From assembly GCA_002310115.1 (NCBI GenBank), contig DBYI01000008.1, positions 236 to 12,195 of the forward strand: a DNA stretch of 11,960 nt, given 5' to 3'. The DNA is from Ruminococcus flavefaciens (GTDB taxonomy: Bacteria; Bacillota; Clostridia; Oscillospirales; Ruminococcaceae). Below the pieces are notes generated by a model that worked only from the letters and a program-made list of their open reading frames with translations, searched no databases and was not told the DNA's origin. This document shows, in pieces, positions 6,914 to 11,960 of the stretch. Made by a program: the position numbers and the translations under genes. Each line of letters opens with the position of its first letter. Position 1 is the stretch's first letter.

Positions 6914-7010
6914 CGTTTCAAATGATAAAAAAACATGTATTTGAAACGCTTTTTGAATGTGCCATAAGACTATGGCCTATTGACACATATAACATCTGTT
7001 TCAAATACAT
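6914..7010. repeat. Compound inverted repeat
   Basis: CGTTTCAAAT (6914-6923) pairs with ATTTGAAACG (6939-6948), followed on the plus strand by CTTTTTG. ATGTATTTGAAAC (6935-6947) also pairs perfectly with GTTTCAAATACAT (6998-7010). Between those lies the small hairpin GCCATA-AGAC-TATGGC (6961-6976). The middle arm can pair with either side, giving two mutually exclusive folds. The first fold resembles a weak plus-strand terminator. Confidence 0.6.
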
Positions 7011-7080
7011 AGCATTAAAAGTTTTGAAGTAATGCAATGAAAAAAATACGTTATTGAAAGGGAAGAGGAGCAAGTAATAG

Positions 7081-7164
7081 TTGGAATTCAAAATTAATCA
7101 TGGTATTAAAGTAAGATATGAGGAGACAATTAATAATTCAATAATTGAAAGAGAACAGCTATAA
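7081..7164 (+). CDS. Possible 27-residue ORF, likely a remnant
   Basis: A TTG-started frame encodes MEFKINHGIKVRYEETINNS and seven more residues, then TAA. A GAGGAG sequence lies upstream at somewhat long spacing. I recognise no family. It sits in decayed AT-rich DNA and is more likely the front of a broken gene than a working peptide. Confidence 0.15.
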   Translation: MEFKINHGIKVRYEETINNSIIEREQL

Positions 7165-7207
7165 CAGAAATATTTTTCAATTAAAATAATGCTATTCCAC
7201 TCAATTA

Positions 7208-7287
7208 TGTAAATGGTAAAATAAGAATGTAGTTTTTTCGACATACTTATATGCCATTTTTCCTACATTCTTATTTTACCATTTACA
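7208..7287. repeat. Perfect 25-bp inverted repeat, 30-bp spacer
   Basis: The arm 7208-7232 (begins TGTAAATGGTAAAATAAG) is the exact reverse complement of 7263-7287. The spacer is T-rich at both ends (TTTTTTCG and CCATTTTTC). The length and perfection of the arms exceed a normal terminator and recall a small terminal-inverted-repeat element. No target-site duplication is evident at its edges. Confidence 0.8.
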
Positions 7288-7365
7288 CCTGTTAAGACGG
7301 AATGAAAAATGTTATTGTGAAAAGGTTTAAAGTTAATTCACAAACAGTCAGCCTCTCAAACAGCA

Positions 7366-7396
7366 GAGACCCGAGAATAGTATGCCCTCGGGTCTC
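7366..7396. terminator. GC-rich hairpin without a T tract
   Basis: GAGACCCGAG (7366-7375) pairs perfectly with CTCGGGTCTC (7387-7396) over an 11-nt loop. On the minus strand it lies about 45 bp after the stop of the remnant at 7441-7560, a normal terminator position, but no T run follows on either strand. It may be a degraded terminator. Confidence 0.5.
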
Positions 7397-7440
7397 GGAA
7401 TAAATATAAAGTTTTGTTAGGATATGACGGCGCAGCTTTA

Positions 7441-7560
7441 TTATATCGGATCATCATTTCCTTCAGACTCCCTCTCCTCCGAGGTATCCGAATCTGCCTT
7501 GTGCTTATGACGAATAACCGCGGTCAATATGATAACAGCCGCAGAACAACTTGGAAAGTT
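7441..7560 (-). pseudogene. C-terminal membrane-anchor-like remnant
   Basis: A minus-strand frame of 39 codons lies between an in-frame TGA (7561-7563) and TAA (7441-7443). It reads as a short hydrophobic segment (AAVIILTAVI), a basic stop (RHKHK) and an acidic tail. That pattern fits the last transmembrane helix and cytoplasmic tail of a membrane or surface protein. No start or ribosome binding site exists. The family is unrecognised. Confidence 0.3.
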
Positions 7561-7638
7561 TCACAGCAGTGCAGATCACTGCCGCATCTGCACGTTCAAT
7601 ATTAACAATATCGCAAAAATTTTTAGTAAGATAGTAAA

Positions 7639-7667
7639 TTGACTTTCCACACAACAAATGATATAAT
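7639..7667 (+). promoter_or_regulatory. Promoter of the diguanylate cyclase
   Basis: TTGACT (7639-7644) and TATAAT (7662-7667) are 17 bp apart. The ATG at 7710 follows 42 bp after the -10, with AAGGAG at 7696-7701. No clear operator is seen. Confidence 0.85.
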
Positions 7668-7709
7668 ATACAATGTAGACAAAGATATTGCAGGTAAGGA
7701 GCGTGTACT

Positions 7710-9101
7710 ATGGAGTTTGATAGATTGATAAACGGCTATAAGGCAAAGGCCTGTGTAATGTCAGTTGAAAAATTTCCTGACGGAAGCTACGGAAATATCC
7801 GTATTGCCGCAGGAAACAGGGCGCATTGCGAGGATATGATGAACGTTATGCATCGCACTTTTATACCTAATTCACCATATGAAGAGTATCTGCCGCAGAA
7901 TAAGAATTTCGAGGACTTCTGCTACAGAAGTGCCTTTCTGGGCCAGCCTCTTCATTCATATGTAAGCCTGCCGCAAATGGGTCTGTGGCTGAATATGTTC
8001 CTGCTGCCTCTTGAGTCAGATGAGGAAAATATCGGCTACTGCATATATTCCTATGAAGTAACGCCAAATGCCGACCTTGAGCAGAGATCAAGCCTGTCTG
8101 CCGATACGGCTTCGGCTGTATTAAAGACCTGTATAAAGCTTCGCGGCTCAAATAATATACATAACACCTTTAATGAGGTCATGAAGGATATACGCAAGAT
8201 ATGCGGTTCGCTGCATTGCTGTATCCTTCTCGTTAACAAAGACACGCGCAGCTGCAATGTTTTCTGCGAGGCGCTTGCTCCTGACAGCGGTCTGCCTCCT
8301 ATGTCTAACCTGATAAGCGATGATTTCTTCGATATCACTCAGACATGGGACTCAACTCTCGGCGACAGCACCTGCATAATAATAAAGGATCAGCGTGATA
8401 TGGAGTGGCTCAGCTCGATCAATCCTTTATGGGCAGATTCGCTTATACATGAAAATGTGAAAAGTCTTGTATTTTTCCCGCTGAGGTATAACGGTGATAC
8501 ACTCGGATATATGTGGGTGGGTAATTTCAATGTTGACAACACAGTAAAGATAAAAGAGGCTCTTGAGCTCACCACCTTCTTCTTAGCTTCAGAGATAGCA
8601 AATTATCAGCTTATGCAGAAGCTTGAGATACTCAGCTCAATTGATATGCTCACAGGTGTCAAGAACCGAAATACCATGAACAATACGGTCGATGAGATAG
8701 TATCCGGAAAGAGGAAGATGCATTACCCCTATTCTGTTATATTCGCAGACCTTAACGGACTCAAACGGGTAAATGATGAGGAGGGGCATATCGCAGGCGA
8801 TCAGCTTCTGATAAGTGCTGCTTCGATACTTCGCGGAGTATTCCATGACGGCGAGGTTTACCGTGCAGGCGGAGATGAGTTCATGCTCATAGCTGACGGA
8901 CTGGGAGCAGAAGCACTTGAAGCAAGAGTAAAGCAGCTGTGCGATCAGGCTGCAACAACAAAATACGTGCATTTTGCAGTGGGTACGTGTATCGTGAACG
9001 AAGGCGAGGATATCCGAAATGCTATGCATCTTGCTGATGAGAGAATGTACGCCGATAAGAATGAATATTACGAAAATCACCCCGAGAGAAAATACAGATG
9101 A
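7710..9101 (+). CDS. GAF-like sensor diguanylate cyclase (GGDEF protein)
   Basis: Predicted to make cyclic di-GMP from two GTP in the cytoplasm. The 463 residues have no signal peptide or membrane helix. About 1-130 is an unassigned, possibly PAS-like region. About 150-300 looks like a GAF sensor (CILLVNKDTRSCNVF; SLVFFPLRYNGDTLGYMWVG). A GGDEF domain covers about 308-455. It starts with DMLTGVKNRN (312-321) and has DLNGLKRVNDEEGH (347-360) with metal ligand Asp347, and the intact GGDEF at 387-391. The RxxD inhibitory site expected five residues before GGDEF is absent (FHDG), so product inhibition through the I-site is unlikely. It is a single-gene unit with its own promoter and terminator. 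The activating signal cannot be read from the sequence. Confidence 0.92.
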   Translation: MEFDRLINGYKAKACVMSVEKFPDGSYGNIRIAAGNRAHCEDMMNVMHRTFIPNSPYEEYLPQNKNFEDFCYRSAFLGQPLHSYVSLPQMGLWLNMFLLPLESDEENIGYCIYSYEVTPNADLEQRSSLSADTASAVLKTCIKLRGSNNIHNTFNEVMKDIRKICGSLHCCILLVNKDTRSCNVFCEALAPDSGLPPMSNLISDDFFDITQTWDSTLGDSTCIIIKDQRDMEWLSSINPLWADSLIHENVKSLVFFPLRYNGDTLGYMWVGNFNVDNTVKIKEALELTTFFLASEIANYQLMQKLEILSSIDMLTGVKNRNTMNNTVDEIVSGKRKMHYPYSVIFADLNGLKRVNDEEGHIAGDQLLISAASILRGVFHDGEVYRAGGDEFMLIADGLGAEALEARVKQLCDQAATTKYVHFAVGTCIVNEGEDIRNAMHLADERMYADKNEYYENHPERKYR

Positions 9102-9108
9102 CATACGA

Positions 9109-9146
9109 ACGAACCCCCACAGCTTGTGATGCTGCTGGGGGTTCGT
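9109..9146 (+). terminator. Terminator of the diguanylate cyclase gene
   Basis: ACGAACCCCC (9109-9118) pairs with GGGGGTTCGT (9137-9146), and the stem continues inward through CAGC/GCTG with a one-base bulge. It lies 7 bp after the TGA stop. The trailing CTTAATTTATT is a modest T tract. It may also stop minus-strand transcripts from the hydrolase operon. Confidence 0.8.
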
Positions 9147-9186
9147 CTTAATTTATTAAGGAGATTGATAAAAGCATTTGTTATTT

Positions 9187-9216
9187 CAGTACAGACATGT
9201 CGTCAAAGCTGTACTG
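9187..9216. repeat. 8-bp inverted repeat in the convergent intergenic gap
   Basis: CAGTACAG (9187-9194) and CTGTACTG (9209-9216) are perfectly complementary around a 14-nt loop. No T tract follows on either strand. The surrounding gap (9147-9324) otherwise holds no gene. Confidence 0.5.
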
Positions 9217-9324
9217 ATTGCCGACAGTCTTCCAATTCTTACAAAATCGAAATAATAGGAATTTTGGTATCGTGAAAGGGCTTGATGTGAGAGCTAATTC
9301 GCCTATAGTAACTATGTTATTCAA

Positions 9325-10317
9325 CTACTGAGCTTTGCTTATGAATTCGACAACTTCTTTTAGAAATATCATAGGTTGATCATAGAAGCATAGATGTGTT
9401 GCTTTCGGTATCACAACATTCTTCTTAACAGGCGCAGAAATATCGTTGAAACATTGCTCTAAAAGATGATTCGGGCAGACAAAATCCTCATCACCGCTGA
9501 CAAATAGAACAGGCAAATCAAAATGCAGATTTTTCCTGAAATCGTGTGTCATGAGAGTGTGATAAGTTCCGGTAAGCAGCTTGGTATCTGATCGTAGCAT
9601 AGACATCTTTTCGGAAAGATTCAAAAAGGGCGAGGTCAACAAGGCTTTCATAGGAAATGTTTTTCCATCCTTTGCGATATATTTGGCTCCAAGCATAGAA
9701 AAGTCTTGTAATGATCTCAGAAATGTAGCATTCATTTCAGGTGGTTTCGGTATATTGTCAAGAAAGTGCTGTATTTTATTTATGTCTGAAGCAGAGTCTT
9801 TTGCAGCATCTTTCAGCCATTCACAGGAATAATGCAATCCGTCAATGTAGTGGACATGCTGTCCGATTCCGATGTAGTGAGATATACGCTCACCGTTTGT
9901 TTTAGCATACTCCGCACCGATCAGGCTGCCCCAAGAGAATCCAACAAGAATGATCTTTTCAAAATCATAGACCGTATGAAGATAATCGATTACGGCATCA
10001 ATATCTGCTATATAGTCAGAAATACTTCCTGACTTAGCAATGACTGCTGCATTGTTCTTATTTGCAAGATAGGTTTTACATGTGTTTCGTTGATCCCAAT
10101 TGACAACTGTAAAGTTCTTTTCCCATTCAGATTGCATAATGTGACACAGTCCTGCTATTGAACCTCCTGGACCTCCGTGAAGAAACAGCAGAAGAGGTGA
10201 GCTTTTATTTGCTCCTCTGATTTGGATATACTGCTTAATTCCGTTTATTTCTACTGTATCATACATACAAATTCCTTTTTCTGAATAACAATACAGGATA
10301 TCATTTTTACGGCTCAT
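9325..10317 (-). CDS. Alpha/beta hydrolase, proline iminopeptidase-like
   Basis: A predicted cytoplasmic alpha/beta-hydrolase of 330 residues resembling the S33 peptidase group. The oxyanion motif HGGPGG (47-52) is followed by WDQR (74-77). Nucleophile Ser128 lies in GFSWGS, the acid is probably Asp278 in GDEDFVCP, and the base is His308 in ATHLCFYD. All catalytic elements are intact. The chosen ATG follows AGGAGGAGAAACA and overlaps the last 11 bp of the upstream regulator, so the two are translationally linked. A longer frame reaching 10464 would run deep into the regulator and is rejected. Substrate is unknown: an N-terminal proline peptide, an ester or a lactone are possible. Confidence 0.88.
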   Translation of the reverse strand: MSRKNDILYCYSEKGICMYDTVEINGIKQYIQIRGANKSSPLLLFLHGGPGGSIAGLCHIMQSEWEKNFTVVNWDQRNTCKTYLANKNNAAVIAKSGSISDYIADIDAVIDYLHTVYDFEKIILVGFSWGSLIGAEYAKTNGERISHYIGIGQHVHYIDGLHYSCEWLKDAAKDSASDINKIQHFLDNIPKPPEMNATFLRSLQDFSMLGAKYIAKDGKTFPMKALLTSPFLNLSEKMSMLRSDTKLLTGTYHTLMTHDFRKNLHFDLPVLFVSGDEDFVCPNHLLEQCFNDISAPVKKNVVIPKATHLCFYDQPMIFLKEVVEFISKAQ

Positions 10318-10834
10318 TTGTTTCTCCTCCTGTTGGTAATGACATAAGATACAGGTTTCGTGTTTTTGAATCTTCCGTAATGCATTTATTCTGGTATTTG
10401 TCAACAACAGCATACAGTTCATTGACCATATCAGAAAAGTCTTTGTCTGAAAGAGCAATTGCATAATTTAGTATAAAGAGCTTATCCCTGTCAACATCCG
10501 CATCATCACGTTTGAAGTATTCATTGCAAAGGTTGAATATCTGGATAAAGGCTGCCGTCATGATCTTCATATCGTCAGAACTGCTTTTGCTTGAAGTAAT
10601 ATAGATGTCTTTGATTGCGTATGTGTTTTCATTCTGTCCGCGGACCTTATGTGTTTCGACAACCTCTATCAATTCTGCCGCAGACATTTTCTCAATTCTT
10701 CGGTACACAGTAGCTCTGGGAATATCTGGTGTTGCAGTAAGTATTTCAGATACAGTCATCTTTTTGTTTTTACGTATCAATTGAATGATCCTGTTTGATA
10801 TCGGATCAGTTAGTATTTTTATAACCTTTTCCAT
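10307..10834 (-). CDS. Winged-helix transcriptional regulator (ArsR-like)
   Basis: A 175-residue DNA-binding protein, cytoplasmic. Residues about 5-65 form a winged helix (DPISNRIIQLIRKNKKMTVSEI, then IPRATVYRRIEKM as recognition helix). The remaining 110 residues are helical and probably mediate dimerisation or ligand binding. I cannot name the ligand. The start ATG at 10834 has GGAGG five bases upstream; an upstream in-frame ATG would place the operator inside the gene and is rejected. It is followed by the overlapping hydrolase gene, and a palindromic operator sits on its own promoter. This suggests a self-regulated unit whose hydrolase acts on the sensed compound or a relative. That link is inferred. 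Confidence 0.85.
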   Translation of the reverse strand: MEKVIKILTDPISNRIIQLIRKNKKMTVSEILTATPDIPRATVYRRIEKMSAAELIEVVETHKVRGQNENTYAIKDIYITSSKSSSDDMKIMTAAFIQIFNLCNEYFKRDDADVDRDKLFILNYAIALSDKDFSDMVNELYAVVDKYQNKCITEDSKTRNLYLMSLPTGGETNEP

Positions 10835-10843
10835 ATGTCCTCC

Positions 10844-10868
10844 ACTAATATCATCTAATGAGATTAGT
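10844..10868 (-). promoter_or_regulatory. 25-nt palindromic operator of the regulator-hydrolase unit
   Basis: On the minus strand the site reads ACTAAT-C-TCAT-TAG-ATGA-T-ATTAGT. The two outer blocks (6 bp) and two inner blocks (4 bp) are perfectly symmetric. It overlaps the 3' end of the -10 hexamer and covers the expected transcription start, a classical repressor position. The adjacent winged-helix protein is the likely ligand. Confidence 0.7.
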
Positions 10869-10894
10869 ATATCATACAAACATGAAAAAGTCAA
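10866..10894 (-). promoter_or_regulatory. Promoter of the regulator-hydrolase operon
   Basis: On the minus strand, TTGACT (10889-10894) and TATACT (10866-10871) are 17 bp apart. The regulator ATG lies 31 bp beyond the -10. Confidence 0.85.
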
Positions 10895-10923
10895 GTAAGT
10901 ATGATAAGCTATATAAGAAAGGA

Positions 10924-10944
10924 AACTGCCCGTAATGGGCAGTT
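10924..10944 (-). terminator. Terminator after the SRAP gene
   Basis: AACTGCCC (10924-10931) pairs perfectly with GGGCAGTT (10937-10944) around a 5-nt loop. It begins 12 bp past the SRAP stop codon. On the minus strand TTCCTTTCTTATA follows, an interrupted but usable T tract. Confidence 0.75.
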
Positions 10945-10956
10945 CATTAATACATT

Positions 10957-11643
10957 CTATGCTGTAATGAATTCATTCGGAGATCTATGATATTCAACGG
11001 CTGTTTCGAAGACCATGTTGGACAGAGCTTTCTCTACTATGGCGTTGGGATCTCCGTCAGGACGTATCCAATCTATAATAGTATCTCTTCCGAGTATGAC
11101 AGGCATTTGGTCGTGTATATCCCTTACTGTACCGACTGCTTCTCTGGTGAGCACAGTGAACATAGGTACCTGCATACCTCCATGATCCTCATAACGGTAT
11201 AAGCCTGCAATATACGTTATGTCAGAGCCTTCTGTCTGAATTGCAAACTTGATTTTCTTGGTACTGCGATACTCGGCCATGCTGCGATTGTCATCTTCAT
11301 ATAAAGGATATCCCCATTCATAGTACCATGATGCAGGGATGACGCACCTTCGTCTGTACCAGGAGTCTCTCCAAAGCGCCTTAGTATCAGCAGTCTCTAC
11401 ACGACAATTTGCAAGAGGTTTTGAAGTATCTTGATGTGCAAATCACCCCGCCATTGTGAATATAGTCATTTTTCCATATTTGTTCGGTGCAAGAACTGGA
11501 GCTATATCTGACGGGAATAAATCACCTGACATAATCAGGCTTTTACCAAGTTTTATCGACATTTCCTGAGCAAAGGACATTTTTCTTATCTTTATGAGAA
11601 CCTCGGCCATTTCCTTTGGTTCTATACGCAGAGACATACACAT
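10957..11643 (-). pseudogene. SRAP (YedK/HMCES-type) gene with in-frame TGA at codon 67
   Basis: SRAP proteins crosslink through Cys2 to abasic sites in single-stranded DNA. The frame from ATG (11643, after GAGGTGA) to 10957 has 229 codons, the normal size, and remains in one phase. Cys2 (MCMSLR), Asn79 (PLANCRVET), Glu109 (ASWYYEW) and His177 (IHDQMPVIL) match the family's catalytic residues. The one defect is codon 67, TGA (11443-11445), where the usual WGF/WGL reads G-stop-F. Both codons 66 and 67 differ from expectation by one base (GGG for TGG, TGA for GGA). As read, the product is a 66-residue fragment lacking most of the active site. Possible explanations are a recent nonsense mutation, a local consensus error, or readthrough. 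Other genes here use TGA as stop, so general recoding is unlikely. Confidence 0.85.
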
Positions 11644-11666
11644 GTAATTCACCTCAAAACGCAAAT

Positions 11667-11680
11667 AGAATATATGTTCT
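11667..11680 (-). promoter_or_regulatory. LexA/SOS-box-like palindrome at the SRAP promoter
   Basis: On the minus strand the site reads A-GAAC-ATAT-ATTC-T, against the Gram-positive LexA consensus CGAAC-N4-GTTCG. The left half is exact for GAAC; the right half differs by one base in GTTC. It lies 6 bp downstream of the -10, covering the likely start of transcription. SRAP genes are often SOS-linked, which supports the reading. Confidence 0.5.
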
Positions 11681-11686
11681 GATATT

Positions 11687-11715
11687 AGTATATTACATAA
11701 AACGAAATTAGTCAA
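11687..11715 (-). promoter_or_regulatory. Promoter of the SRAP gene
   Basis: On the minus strand, TTGACT (11710-11715) and TATACT (11687-11692) are 17 bp apart. The SRAP ATG at 11643 is 43 bp downstream of the -10. Confidence 0.85.
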
Positions 11716-11724
11716 GACAAAAGG

Positions 11725-11742
11725 AAAAACGCCCATCGGGCG
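11725..11742 (-). terminator. Short terminator downstream of the HsdR remnant
   Basis: On the minus strand CGCCC-GAT-GGGCG is followed by TTTTTCCTTTT. The stem is only 5 bp but all G-C, and the T tract is good. It starts 9 bp after the stop of the remnant at 11752-11913 and isolates it from the SRAP promoter. Confidence 0.6.
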
Positions 11743-11751
11743 GCTGTGAAT

Positions 11752-11913
11752 TTACTGCTTGTTTGAATCTTGTTTACGCATCTCACGGTATATCACTCCT
11801 GCAAGAGCACTCATTATATCTATCTTGCCGGAGCAGGTACGATTAAGGCGTGAAAGTGTCTGTACTGCCTTAACGCCTTTCAGCTTCTTATTCAACGGAA
11901 TTATCTGATTCAT
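11752..11913 (-). pseudogene. Remnant of a type I restriction HsdR helicase gene
   Basis: A 53-codon frame contains KKLKGVKAVQTLSRLNR (residues 9-25), the highly conserved late helicase motif of type I restriction R subunits. In intact HsdR (usually about 1000 residues) this is followed by a TFVLDF-type strand. Here the similarity ends at about SGK and runs into an unrelated tail (MSALAGVIYREMRKQDSNKQ) and TAA. The ATG at 11913 has no Shine-Dalgarno, and an in-frame TAA lies shortly upstream. I take it as a deletion scar joining an HsdR fragment to another sequence. Assignment of the motif is strong; the origin of the tail is unknown. Confidence 0.6.
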
Positions 11914-11960
11914 CTGAAACTGTTGACGATCTTATGAAAATTCAATCTGTATTCGGTGAA

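Larger units (their letters stand above)
6707..7638. other. AT-rich gene-poor stretch with palindromes and remnants
   Basis: No credible full-length gene is present on either strand. The base composition is visibly more AT-rich than in the flanking operons up to about 7330. The stretch contains compound inverted repeats (6914-7010), a perfect 25-bp inverted repeat (7208-7287), a GC-rich hairpin (7366-7396) and short coding scraps at 7081-7164 and 7441-7560. It starts at the tRNA fragment and ends at the diguanylate cyclase promoter. I read it as decayed accessory DNA. Confidence 0.55.

Noticed and set aside
8637..9104. 155-codon minus-strand ORF opposite the GGDEF domain
   Set aside because: It lies antisense to a highly conserved domain and has no ribosome binding site, so it is a shadow frame.
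10318..10464. Longer start for the hydrolase
   Set aside because: It would overlap the regulator by about 150 bp. The internal ATG at 10317 has a strong AGGAGGAG site.
11443..11445. TGA recoded as an amino acid in the SRAP gene
   Set aside because: TGA ends fruK, ptsI and the diguanylate cyclase gene normally. No selenocysteine-type stem is apparent, and the position normally holds glycine.
1..11960. CRISPR array, insertion sequence or rRNA
   Set aside because: No regularly spaced repeats, no transposase gene and no rRNA-like stretch were seen on either strand.

Overview
The window looks like chromosomal DNA of a low-to-mid-GC Firmicute, probably an Oscillospiraceae member such as Ruminococcus. 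This rests on strong AAGGAGG-type ribosome binding sites, TTGACT-N17-TATAAT promoters, TTG starts, and a DeoR-FruK-FruA-HPr-EI gene order. The genus is an inference; no ribosomal RNA or species marker is present.

Positions 1-790 hold no intact gene. A strong plus-strand terminator (39-82) serves something off the left edge. A decayed C-terminal coding remnant (81-290) and an orphan consensus promoter (642-670) read leftward. A nested palindrome (672-776) marks the end of the fructose operon.

Positions 791-6515, minus strand, form a complete fructose phosphotransferase operon. The regulator (fruR), 1-phosphofructokinase (fruK), fused fructose IIABC permease (fruA), HPr (ptsH) and enzyme I (ptsI) sit behind one consensus promoter flanked by repeats of 10-bp period. 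Phosphate would pass from PEP to EI (His188), HPr (His15), IIA (His67), IIB (Cys175) and fructose; FruK then makes fructose 1,6-bisphosphate. The HPr carries Asn where Firmicutes normally have regulatory Ser46, so this PTS may be disconnected from HPr-kinase catabolite repression.

Positions 6516-7638 are AT-rich and gene-poor. They contain a perfect 23-bp terminator palindrome, a 3' tRNA-Ser fragment resembling an integration (att) scar, a perfect 25-bp inverted repeat, and small coding remnants. The scar suggests that DNA to its right may be, or may once have been, an integrated element.

Positions 7639-9146, plus strand, carry one diguanylate cyclase (GAF-like plus GGDEF) with its own promoter and terminator. 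Positions 9325-10894, minus strand, carry a winged-helix regulator and an overlapping alpha/beta hydrolase behind a promoter with a 25-nt palindromic operator.

Positions 10924-11913, minus strand, carry an SRAP (YedK/HMCES) DNA-protein-crosslink gene broken by one in-frame TGA. Its promoter carries a LexA-like box. Beyond it lies a scrap of a type I restriction HsdR gene.
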